A DNA stretch of 64,000 nucleotides. It comes from Luteimonas sp. FCS-9. Lineage in GTDB: Bacteria; Pseudomonadota; Gammaproteobacteria; Xanthomonadales; Xanthomonadaceae. How positions within the stretch are numbered: position 1 is the stretch's first letter; each line of letters begins with the position of its first letter. The stretch spans positions 124,001-188,000 of the forward strand of contig NZ_LASZ01000004.1 in the NCBI RefSeq assembly GCF_001014645.1. The letters run 5' to 3'. Positions 57,379 to 64,000 of this stretch are shown here, piece after piece. Both the position numbers and the translations under genes were made by a program. Under the pieces are notes generated by a model that made no database searches, was not told where the DNA came from, and worked only from the letters and a program-made list of their open reading frames with translations.

Positions 57379-58902
57379 ATGTCCGCGACCCGTATCCTCG
57401 CCCCGCTCCGCGCCCACGGTGGCGCGCGCCGCACGACCGGCCTGTCCGACGAGGTCGTCGAGGCGTTCGCCGCGCGCCACCCCGCGCTCGTCGAGGCGCT
57501 GCAGGCCGCCGCTGACGAGTACGCGCGGATCCGCGGCGAGTTCGCCGACCTGCTCGACCTCGACGAGGATGCGCAGGCCCGCACGGTGCAGGCCGGCTAC
57601 GTGAACTTCTATCCCGGCGACGGCGTGAACCCGTACGTCGCGCTGGCCGCACGCGGCCCGTGGATCGTCACGCTCAAGGGCGCGGTGCTGCACGACTCGG
57701 GCGGCTACGGCATGCTCGGCTTCGGTCATACCCCCGCGCCGGTGCTCGAGGCGATGGCGCGCCCGGTGCCGATGGCCAACATCATGACCCCGCACCTGTC
57801 GCAGCTGCGGCTCGACCGCGCGCTGCGCCGGGAGATCGGCCACACCCGCGGCGACGGCTGCCCGTACAGCCATTTCCTGTGCCTGAACTCGGGGTCCGAA
57901 TCGGTCGGCCTGGCCGCGCGCATCGCCGACATCAACACCCGCGTGCAGACCGACCCGGACGGCCGCCATGCCGGGCGCACGGTCAAGCGCATCGTCGTCA
58001 AGGGCAGCTTCCACGGCCGGACCGAGCGGCCGGCGCTGTATTCCGATTCGACCCGCGCCACCTACATGAAGCACTTGGCCAGCTTCCGCGGCGAGGACTC
58101 GCTGATCGCCGTGCCGCCGTACGACGTCGAGGCGCTGCGCCGGGCGTTCGCCGACGCCGATGCCAACGGCTGGTTCGTCGAGGCGGTGTTCCTGGAGCCG
58201 GTCATGGGCGAAGGCGACCCCGGCCGCGCGCTGCCGCCCGCGTTCTACGCCGCCGCGCGCGCGCTGACCCGCGAGCACGGCAGCCTGCTGCTGGTCGATT
58301 CGATCCAGGCCGGCCTGCGCGCGCACGGCGTGCTGTCGATCGTGGACTATCCGGGGTTCGAGGGGCTCGACGCCCCCGACATGGAGACCTACTCCAAGGC
58401 GCTCAACGCCGGTCAGTACCCGCTGTCGGTGCTCGCGGTCACCGAGGACACGGCGGGCCTGTACCGCAGCGGCGTCTACGGCAACACGATGACCGCCAAT
58501 CCCCGCGCGCTCGACGTGGCCTGCGCTGTGCTCGAACAGCTCACGCCGCAGATCCGCGACAACATCCGCCAGGCCGGCCGCCGCGCGGTCGAGCGGCTCG
58601 AGGCGCTGCGCGCCGACGCCGGCGGCGCGATCACCAAGGTCCAGGGCACCGGCCTGCTGTTCTCCTGCGAACTGGCGCCGCGCTTCAAGTGCTACGGCGC
58701 CGGCTCGACCGAGGAGTGGCTGCGCGAGCGCGGCATCGGCGTGATCCACGGCGGCGCGAACTCGCTGCGCTTCACCCCGCACTTCGCGATCGGCGAGGAC
58801 GAGATCGGGCTGCTGGTGGACATGGTCGGCCAGGCCCTGCGCGAGGGCCCCCAGAAGACGGAAGTCTCGACCGAGGACGCGCGTTCCGCCGTCGCGGTCT
58901 GA
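57379..58902 (+). CDS. class III PLP-dependent aminotransferase
   Basis: The 507-residue enzyme has a fold-type I class III core: LNSGSESVGLAARIADINTR (the GxxA region), VVKGSFHGRTERPAL, LLLVDSIQAGLRAHG (cofactor Asp) and the PLP lysine in ETYSKALNAGQ (about Lys-340). The usual DEVQTGxGRTG motif is DSIQAGLRAHG, lacking the Glu, so substrate specificity should differ from ornithine or GABA aminotransferases. It also has an 80-residue N-terminal extension. Control by the divergent Lrp-family gene suggests amino acid catabolism. Start at 57379 is preceded by weak AGGGAG. Confidence 0.88.
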   Translation: MSATRILAPLRAHGGARRTTGLSDEVVEAFAARHPALVEALQAAADEYARIRGEFADLLDLDEDAQARTVQAGYVNFYPGDGVNPYVALAARGPWIVTLKGAVLHDSGGYGMLGFGHTPAPVLEAMARPVPMANIMTPHLSQLRLDRALRREIGHTRGDGCPYSHFLCLNSGSESVGLAARIADINTRVQTDPDGRHAGRTVKRIVVKGSFHGRTERPALYSDSTRATYMKHLASFRGEDSLIAVPPYDVEALRRAFADADANGWFVEAVFLEPVMGEGDPGRALPPAFYAAARALTREHGSLLLVDSIQAGLRAHGVLSIVDYPGFEGLDAPDMETYSKALNAGQYPLSVLAVTEDTAGLYRSGVYGNTMTANPRALDVACAVLEQLTPQIRDNIRQAGRRAVERLEALRADAGGAITKVQGTGLLFSCELAPRFKCYGAGSTEEWLRERGIGVIHGGANSLRFTPHFAIGEDEIGLLVDMVGQALREGPQKTEVSTEDARSAVAV

Positions 58903-58930
58903 TCGAACGCGGCCCCGCCCGGCACAATTG

Positions 58931-58979
58931 CCCTTCCCCGCTAGGGGGGAAGGGAACGGGATGGGGGCGATGGCCCCCG
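58931..58979 (+). terminator. two hairpins after the aminotransferase gene
   Basis: CCCTTCCCC-GCTA-GGGGGGAAGGG is followed by GGGGGC-GATG-GCCCCC, starting 28 bases after the stop codon. No U-tract follows. Confidence 0.45.
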
Positions 58980-59088
58980 TACGGCGGACCGCGCGTCCGT
59001 CCTAGGCTTGGGGAGAGGGAACGAAGACCAGCCGCCCGGCCCGATCGCCTTCATCGCGACCCGGCCCCGATGCCGGCACAGGAGCCCG

Positions 59089-59427
59089 ATGTCCAGGAGA
59101 CGACGCGACGCGCTCGACGCCCTCTACGTACGCAGCGTGCTGGCGACGCTGGGCGGCCTGCTGGTCGCGGGGCCGGCGCTGCTGTGGCTGCTCGACACAG
59201 GCCGCGGCCATGCCTGGTCCGGCGACGCACTCGCGGTCTGCGGCGCGATCGCCGCGACCGGCCTGCTGCTGGTCTCGATCGCCATCCTCGCGTCCGACCG
59301 CAGCGCGGCGCGCTGGGCCGACACCTGCTCGACCCACGAGGCGATCGTCGTGCCGATGCTGCTCGCCTGGCCGCTGTACCGGCTGCTCAAGGCGTCGGAA
59401 CGCGGGCGACGCCGCACCCGAACGTGA
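59089..59427 (+). CDS. small membrane protein of unknown function
   Basis: The 112-residue protein has three likely membrane segments (VLATLGGLLVAGPALLWLLD, ALAVCGAIAATGLLLVSIAI and AIVVPMLLAWPLYRLL) and basic ends (MSRRRRD and RGRRRTRT). I recognise no family. The ATG at 59089 has AGGAG seven bases upstream; the longer in-frame start at 59008 does not. It converges on the pyrophosphatase operon. Confidence 0.68.
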   Translation: MSRRRRDALDALYVRSVLATLGGLLVAGPALLWLLDTGRGHAWSGDALAVCGAIAATGLLLVSIAILASDRSAARWADTCSTHEAIVVPMLLAWPLYRLLKASERGRRRTRT

Positions 59428-59543
59428 GGGTTCGCTCCGCTGCCGCGCGCCGGTCCGGCCGGCCGGATGCCGGCGGCGCGGCGTACGCCCGGATGGCCGC
59501 GACGACGATGCGCGCATTCGCCACCGGATGCCGATCGACGCGG

Positions 59544-60158
59544 CTACTGCGCCGCGCGCGCGATCGCCTCGCCGATCAGCCGGCGGGCCTCGGCGGCGTC
59601 GCCCCAGCCGTGCAGCGCCACGCCGTTGCCGCCCTCGGGCAGGTCCTTGTAGACGCGAAAGAACGCCTCGATGCGCGCACGTTCGGCGGCCGGCAGGTCG
59701 GATAGATCGCGCATTCCGGCATAGCTGGGGTCGACGTCGTCGACCGGCACGCCGACGATCTTTTCGTCGGCCTGCCCACGATCGCGCATGCGCAGCACGC
59801 CCAGCGGCCGGAAGCGGATCAATGCGCCGGGATGGATCGGCGCGCGCGTGAGCACCAGCGCATCGAGCGGATCGCCGTCGCCGGCGCGCGTGGCGGGCAT
59901 CGAGCCGTAGTTCGCCGGATACGCCACCGGCATCGACAGGAAGCGGTCGACGTGCACCAGGCCGTCCTCGGCGCCGATCTCGTACTTGACGCTGCCGCCG
60001 GCGGGAATCTCCACCGCCAGCAGCGCTTCGTGCGCCGCCGGGTCCGGCTGGGCGACATGGAACGGATGCCGGATCGTGTCGACCGCCGCTGCCGGGGGCT
60101 GTGCGCCGGCGAACCCCGTCCCCGCGACCAGCACGGCCGCGAGCCACGCGCGCGCCAT
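59544..60158 (-). CDS. exported family I inorganic pyrophosphatase
   Basis: The 204-residue protein has a signal peptide (MARAWLAAVLVAGTGFAGAQ) before a family I pyrophosphatase fold. IPAGGSVKYEIG, NYGSMPATRAGDGDPLDALVL (the DxDPxD signature, with all three Asp) and VYKDLPEGG are visible. Most bacterial members are cytoplasmic, so export is unusual and implies hydrolysis of periplasmic pyrophosphate. It is the last gene of the phytase operon; its ATG lies 5 bases after the phosphatase stop. A GTG at 60176 is an alternative start, but GGGAG fits the chosen ATG. Confidence 0.88.
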   Translation of the reverse strand: MARAWLAAVLVAGTGFAGAQPPAAAVDTIRHPFHVAQPDPAAHEALLAVEIPAGGSVKYEIGAEDGLVHVDRFLSMPVAYPANYGSMPATRAGDGDPLDALVLTRAPIHPGALIRFRPLGVLRMRDRGQADEKIVGVPVDDVDPSYAGMRDLSDLPAAERARIEAFFRVYKDLPEGGNGVALHGWGDAAEARRLIGEAIARAAQ

Positions 60159-60163
60159 CGCGC

Positions 60164-61567
60164 TCACTCCCAGCACCGGTCGGCGCGGCCCTTGAGCGAG
60201 GCCTCGCGCGTGCAGCGCCGCGTCTCGATCCTGCCGTCCTCGCGCTCGACCAGCCGCTTGCGCCCGCCGTCGTCGTGCAGCTCGAACGCGTCGTACAGCC
60301 GGCCGGTCGCGGTGCGCGCCTCGTAGCGCAGCACCGGGCCGTCAACGCGCAACACCTGGAACAGCTGCGTGTCCTCGGCGATCGGCGCCATCGTCGCCAG
60401 CGCCTGCGGCCCCATGCGGTACTGCTTGGCGCCGACCACGCTGACCGTCAGCTGTGGCGTGTCGCCGTCCGCGTCGAGCGCGCGGCGCCCGTAGGCGTGG
60501 TCGTGCCCCTGCAGCACCAGGTCCACGCGGTGCTTGCGCAGCACCGGCGACAGGTGCTCGCGCAGCGGCGCGTAGTCGCGGTCGAAGCGCAACGCGTACA
60601 GCGGCTGGTGGATCTGCACCACGCTCCAGCGGTGCGGGTTGCCGGCCAGCACGCGGTCCAGCCACTGCGCCTGCGCCGGACCGGCATCGAGATCGAGGAT
60701 CGAGGTGCCGTCGAGCACGACGAAGCGCACGCCCTGGTAGTCGAACCAGTACGTCGTCGCCTCGACCCCGGGCGCACCGTTGCGCGGCAGCGCGAACGTC
60801 ACCGGCCAGTGCGGCGACAGCACCCGGCGCTCCTGCGGCGTGTCCTCGTGCTCTTCGTGGAACTCGTGGTTGCCGGCGGCAGGTGCGGTCGCGATGTCCT
60901 CGGGCAGGCCGCTGGCGGCCTCGAACCACTCGGCCCATTCGTCGTCGTCGGCACCCTGCCCCGCGCCGCCGCCCGACACCAGGTCGCCGGCGAACAGCGC
61001 CAGCTTCGCGTCCGGCGCCCAGCGCCGCGACTCGCGGATGACCCGGGTCACCAGCGAGGTGTTCTGGTTCTGGGTGTCGCCGAAGTACAGCAGCGTCAGC
61101 GGCGCCGCGTCGGCCGTCGCGGTGCGGAAGTGGAACCACGGGCTCCAGGTGCCATGACCCTGCACGCGCCACGCGTACAGCGTGTCCGGCGCCAGCCCGT
61201 CGACGTCCGCGCGGTGCTGGTGCGCGGTGCCGTTGCGCGTCTCCAGCGCCTGCGTGCTCGCGACGACGATGCGCGGCCGTCCGCCGCCGATGTCGGGCGT
61301 GTCGTCGGCCGGCGCGATCTGCAACTGCGGTGCACGCACGCGCGCATCGGTGCGCCAGGCCACCGCGAAGCCGGTCGCCGCGTCCTGCGCGGGCGAGGCC
61401 GCGATGCGGTCCGGATACGCGGTCGCGGCGTGCCCGCGATCGCCTTCGGGCACGCGGGTGTTGGGCTCGGCTTGCCGCGGCGCCTGTGCGTGGACGGCGG
61501 GTGCGAGCAACACCAGCGCGAGCAGTGCCGCGCGCAGGCACCGGGTCATGTCGAAGCGCTCTCGCAT
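60164..61567 (-). CDS. exported purple-acid-phosphatase-like metallophosphoesterase
   Basis: The 467-residue protein has a signal peptide (CLRAALLALVLLAPAVHA) and an N-terminal fibronectin-like purple acid phosphatase domain (about 50-155). Its metallophosphoesterase domain shows the metal motifs in order: YFGDTQNQ, FAGDLVSGG, GNHEFH, VVQIHQPLY and LQGHDHAYG. It should release phosphate from organic esters in the periplasm or outside the cell. An AGGAGG Shine-Dalgarno motif eight bases before 61567 fixes the start and overlaps the end of the phytase gene (2 bases away). Confidence 0.92.
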   Translation of the reverse strand: MRERFDMTRCLRAALLALVLLAPAVHAQAPRQAEPNTRVPEGDRGHAATAYPDRIAASPAQDAATGFAVAWRTDARVRAPQLQIAPADDTPDIGGGRPRIVVASTQALETRNGTAHQHRADVDGLAPDTLYAWRVQGHGTWSPWFHFRTATADAAPLTLLYFGDTQNQNTSLVTRVIRESRRWAPDAKLALFAGDLVSGGGAGQGADDDEWAEWFEAASGLPEDIATAPAAGNHEFHEEHEDTPQERRVLSPHWPVTFALPRNGAPGVEATTYWFDYQGVRFVVLDGTSILDLDAGPAQAQWLDRVLAGNPHRWSVVQIHQPLYALRFDRDYAPLREHLSPVLRKHRVDLVLQGHDHAYGRRALDADGDTPQLTVSVVGAKQYRMGPQALATMAPIAEDTQLFQVLRVDGPVLRYEARTATGRLYDAFELHDDGGRKRLVEREDGRIETRRCTREASLKGRADRCWE

Positions 61568-61569
61568 GA

Positions 61570-62709
61570 TCAGGGCCTCCTGCAGGCGGGCAGCGACAGC
61601 GCCTGCGCGATCGCGCGCCAGTCGAACGCGACCAGCCCCTGGTCGTCGTGCACCGCGTACAGCGCGCCGTCGGGAAACGCGGTCGACGGCGCGTCGTGCA
61701 GCCAGATGCCGTCGGTGTTGGCGACGGTCTTGCCGGCCACCGCGCCGACGTGCTCGAGCGAGCGCCGGTCGAACAGGTGGAACGCGGTCTGGCCCTTGCC
61801 CTGCTCGGTCGTGATCCACCAGCCGCCGCCGTCGGCGCAGGCCTTGAGCATGATGCCCTCGGCCTGCGCCCGGAACACGTCCCGTCCGACCGTGCGTCCG
61901 GCATAGCGGCCGGCCAGGTCGTACACCTTCAGTTCGTTGGCGTAGGTCTCGTCCTCCTCGGCGATCAGCAGCCGGTCGTTCGCCGGGTCGCCCCAGATCG
62001 ACTCGACCACGCGCAGCGCGCCGTCGGCCGTGGTGTCGCCGAATGCGCCCAGCGCCTCGACCGCGAACGTCTCGCCATCGGGGCGCAACGCGTAGCGATG
62101 TACGCGCCGGTCGAGCTGGTCGAGCGGCGGCAGTACGTCGTTGCCCTGCGCGTCCTCGCCGTCGTGGTAGGAATCGGTGACGTAGAGCGTGTAGCCGTCG
62201 CCCGCACGGTCGATCCACAGGCCGTACGGCTTGACCAGGTCCTGCGCGGCGAACGCGAGCACCGGCGCGAAGTCCGGCAGCCGCAGCACCTGCACGCGGT
62301 GGTTGTCGCGTTCGACGACGAACGCCAGGTCGTCGATCACCGCGATGCCGTTCGGGCGCCGGAACTGGCCGGCCCCGGTGCCCGAAGCACCGAACGTGCG
62401 CAGCGTCTCGCCCGTCGCCCCGTCGTAGACGACCAGACGGTCGGTGGACTTGGCCGTCGCGATCACCAGCACCCGACCGTCGGGCGCGGTCCACGCGGCC
62501 GGCGAGTCGATGTTGTCCTCGGGCGTGAGCGCACTGACGAACGCTTCCTCGACGACCGGCAGCGCGCGCTCGGCGGCGGCCGGCACGTCGTCGGCGGTGG
62601 CGGCCGCCTGGCCGGACGTGTCGGGCGCGGAGGCCGAACAGGCGGCGATGCACAGCGCGAGCGATGCGATCGCCAGCGCGCGGGGAGAGACGGTGGAATG
62701 CCTTGTCAT
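61570..62709 (-). CDS. phytase-like beta-propeller lipoprotein
   Basis: The 379-residue protein has a signal peptide with lipobox (CIAAC, Cys about 24) and a beta-propeller phytase pattern: KSTDRLVVYDGATGETL, RPNGIAVIDDLAFVVERDN, LWIDRAGDGYTLYVTDSYH, EGIMLKACADGGGWWITTEQ and NTDGIWLH. Beta-propeller phytases use Ca2+ to remove phosphates from phytate. It is the first gene of the operon with the phosphatase and pyrophosphatase. It is divergent from a TonB-dependent receptor, a pairing that suggests phosphorylated-ligand uptake. Confidence 0.9.
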   Translation of the reverse strand: MTRHSTVSPRALAIASLALCIAACSASAPDTSGQAAATADDVPAAAERALPVVEEAFVSALTPEDNIDSPAAWTAPDGRVLVIATAKSTDRLVVYDGATGETLRTFGASGTGAGQFRRPNGIAVIDDLAFVVERDNHRVQVLRLPDFAPVLAFAAQDLVKPYGLWIDRAGDGYTLYVTDSYHDGEDAQGNDVLPPLDQLDRRVHRYALRPDGETFAVEALGAFGDTTADGALRVVESIWGDPANDRLLIAEEDETYANELKVYDLAGRYAGRTVGRDVFRAQAEGIMLKACADGGGWWITTEQGKGQTAFHLFDRRSLEHVGAVAGKTVANTDGIWLHDAPSTAFPDGALYAVHDDQGLVAFDWRAIAQALSLPACRRP

Positions 62710-62747
62710 GGATCACCAGGAAGTCGTGTCATCGGGAAAGCGCGCAA

Positions 62748-62765
62748 CGGTCATGCGACGGTCAT
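62748..62765 (+). promoter_or_regulatory. Pho-box-like direct repeat between the phytase operon and the receptor gene
   Basis: CGGTCAT-GCGA-CGGTCAT has the 7-4-7 layout of the PhoB site with two identical half-sites, 12 of 14 positions matching. It lies 39 bases before the phytase ATG but is oriented toward the receptor gene. A further GTGTCAT lies at 62726-62732. Confidence 0.5.
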
Positions 62766-62802
62766 GCCGGATCGCGGCGACCGCGCATTGTGTGGACGAA
62801 CG

Positions 62803-62820
62803 ATGACACCGGCGTGTCAT
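62803..62820. promoter_or_regulatory. inverted ATGACAC-GTGTCAT repeat
   Basis: ATGACAC-CGGC-GTGTCAT is a perfect 7-base inverted repeat with a 4-base centre, 38 bases after the Pho-box-like site. It presents PhoB-like half-sites in opposite directions, which could serve both divergent genes. Confidence 0.4.
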
Positions 62821-62978
62821 GCCGCGACACGGCGCACGTCGCCTCGCCATCATGAATCCGCAACAAAACCGACCCAGACTTTCCGGACGTTCCCGAGGCG
62901 CTCGCGAACACCGGCCCGCGCCGCACGAAAGGGGGTGCGCAGGCCGGCCGATGCGCCCCCGCCACTTCCGGAGTCCCG

Positions 62979-64000
62979 ATGACATCGACACAGACCGCGA
63001 TCGCCGTGGCGATCGCCGCCGCGCTGTTCGCAGCCACCACGCCCGCCGCCCACGCGCAGACCGCCGCCACCGACGGCGTGGCCGCGATGGCCAGCACGCT
63101 CGTCGGCCAGGTCCGCGAGGCCTCGCGCGGCATCGCGCTCGAAGGCGCACTCGTCACCGTCGGCGGCCGCCAGGCCAGCACCGACGGCGAAGGCCTGTTC
63201 CGCGTCGTCGGGCTGCCGGCGGGTCGCCACACGCTGCGCGTGGACTACCTGGGATACGGCGCCTACGAGACCGAGGTCACGATCGGCGACGGCCGCGGCA
63301 CGCGCGTCGACGTCGCGCTGACCAGCAACGCCGGGGCGACCGACTTCGGCGTCGTCGAGGTCCGCGCCAGCCGCGACGCCCAGGCGCGCGCGCTCAACCA
63401 GCAGCGGTCGTCGACCAACTACGTCAACGTCGTCTCGGCCGACCTGCTGGGCCAGTTCCCCGACAACAACATCGCCGAGTCCACCCAGCGCATCTCCGGC
63501 GTATCCATCGAGCGCGACCAGGGCGAAGGCCGCTACGTCACCGTGCGCGGCGCGCCGAAGGAGTTCACCACCGTCTCGATCGACGGCGTGCAGCTGGCCA
63601 ACCCCGACGCCGGCAGCCGCGGCGTGGAGCTGGACACCATTCCGTCCGACGTGATCTCCGCGCTCGAGGTCACCAAGGCGCTGACGCCGGACATGGACGG
63701 CGACGCGATCGCCGGCAACATCAACATCCGCACCCAGAGCGCGCTCGACCGCGACGGGCTGACGCTGCGCGCCTCGCTGGCCGGCGGCGAGTACCAGCTG
63801 GGCGACGGCGACAACGAGCGCTACAACGCGACGATCGGCAACCGCTTCGGCGCCGACCGCAACATCGGCGTGCTGATCTCCGGCTCGCTCAGCAAGCAGG
63901 GCCGCTTCACCGACAACGTCGAAAGCCTGTACGAGCGCGTCAACGACGGCTTCGCGCCCACCGAGATCCAGATCAAGGACTACGAGGGCACGCGCACCCG
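62979..64000 (+). CDS. TonB-dependent receptor (partial, runs off the window)
   Basis: The first 340 residues are visible and the frame is open to base 64000. After a signal peptide (IAVAIAAALFAATTPAAHA) comes a carboxypeptidase-regulatory-like domain (about 40-115, GQVREASRGIALEGALVTV and VDYLGYGAYETEV). The plug domain (about 130-250) has NNIAESTQRISGVSIERDQG, RYVTVRGAPKEFTTVSIDGV and the MDGDAIAGNINI region, and the first barrel strands follow. This matches the Xanthomonas/Caulobacter TonB receptor group. No classical TonB box is obvious. Its neighbour, the phytase operon, suggests uptake of a phytate-derived or phosphorylated compound. The ATG at 62979 follows GGAG. Confidence 0.93.
   Translation, partial: MTSTQTAIAVAIAAALFAATTPAAHAQTAATDGVAAMASTLVGQVREASRGIALEGALVTVGGRQASTDGEGLFRVVGLPAGRHTLRVDYLGYGAYETEVTIGDGRGTRVDVALTSNAGATDFGVVEVRASRDAQARALNQQRSSTNYVNVVSADLLGQFPDNNIAESTQRISGVSIERDQGEGRYVTVRGAPKEFTTVSIDGVQLANPDAGSRGVELDTIPSDVISALEVTKALTPDMDGDAIAGNINIRTQSALDRDGLTLRASLAGGEYQLGDGDNERYNATIGNRFGADRNIGVLISGSLSKQGRFTDNVESLYERVNDGFAPTEIQIKDYEGTRT

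Overview
The window looks like a chromosomal segment of a high-GC (roughly 70% by eye) gammaproteobacterium of the Xanthomonadaceae/Lysobacteraceae (Luteimonas- or Lysobacter-like). This rests on the gene orders leuS-lptE-holA-nadD-rsfS-rlmH and queA-tgt-yajC-secD-secF, the dispersed GTAGGAGCGCGCTCGCGCGCGA inverted repeats, a second GGGATTCGGG-type intergenic repeat, and the wealth of exported proteases and TonB-linked genes. I see no phage, insertion sequence, CRISPR array, tRNA or rRNA. The content is mostly core genome with several nutrient-scavenging modules.

Layout. 1-2 kb: a SIMPL-domain periplasmic protein, a tiny disordered protein and a TonB-type energy transducer. 2.3-8.4 kb (minus): rlmH, rsfS, nadD, holA, lptE, leuS as one operon. 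8.5-17 kb: a GAF/GGDEF diguanylate cyclase, an exported amidohydrolase, a small membrane protein, the chaperone thioredoxin CnoX, a Ser/Thr kinase fused to a formylglycine-enzyme-like domain, and two membrane proteins. 17-26.4 kb (mainly minus): a pair of M16 peptidases, a dicarboxylate-type symporter, an exported subtilase and a YadA-type trimeric autotransporter. 26.7-28.8 kb: a convergent histidine kinase/response regulator pair. 28.9-34.6 kb: alkaline phosphatase behind a probable Pho box, then PHB mobilisation genes (bdhA, phaZ) amid a repeat-rich zone. 35-44 kb: rhlE, a DoxX-like protein, a CPA2 antiporter, two M13 peptidases (the second with a broken zinc site) and a rhomboid protease. 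44.5-50.6 kb: an alkyltransferase-like protein, PiT phosphate transporter with a PhoU-like partner, a CNNM/CorB-type magnesium protein preceded by an MgtL-like leader ORF, ExoD, trmJ and suhB. 50.9-56.5 kb (minus): secF, secD, yajC, tgt, queA. 56.8-58.9 kb: an Lrp/AsnC regulator divergent from a class III aminotransferase. 59.5-64 kb: a phytase-phosphatase-pyrophosphatase operon divergent from a TonB-dependent receptor that runs off the window.

How the genes fit together. Phosphorus acquisition is the strongest theme: alkaline phosphatase, PiT plus its regulator, and an operon that would remove phosphate from phytate, phosphate esters and pyrophosphate, facing a TonB receptor. Pho-box-like 7-4-7 repeats lie in front of all three loci. 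A second theme is extracytoplasmic proteolysis (M16, M13, S8, rhomboid), where two families occur as an intact copy next to a copy lacking zinc ligands. A third is repeat-shaped gene ends: at least three genes take their stop codon from a dispersed repeat. The most interesting single observation is the Asp/Pro-rich, then Arg-rich, 32-codon leader that overlaps the start of the CNNM magnesium gene and resembles the MgtL leader peptide.
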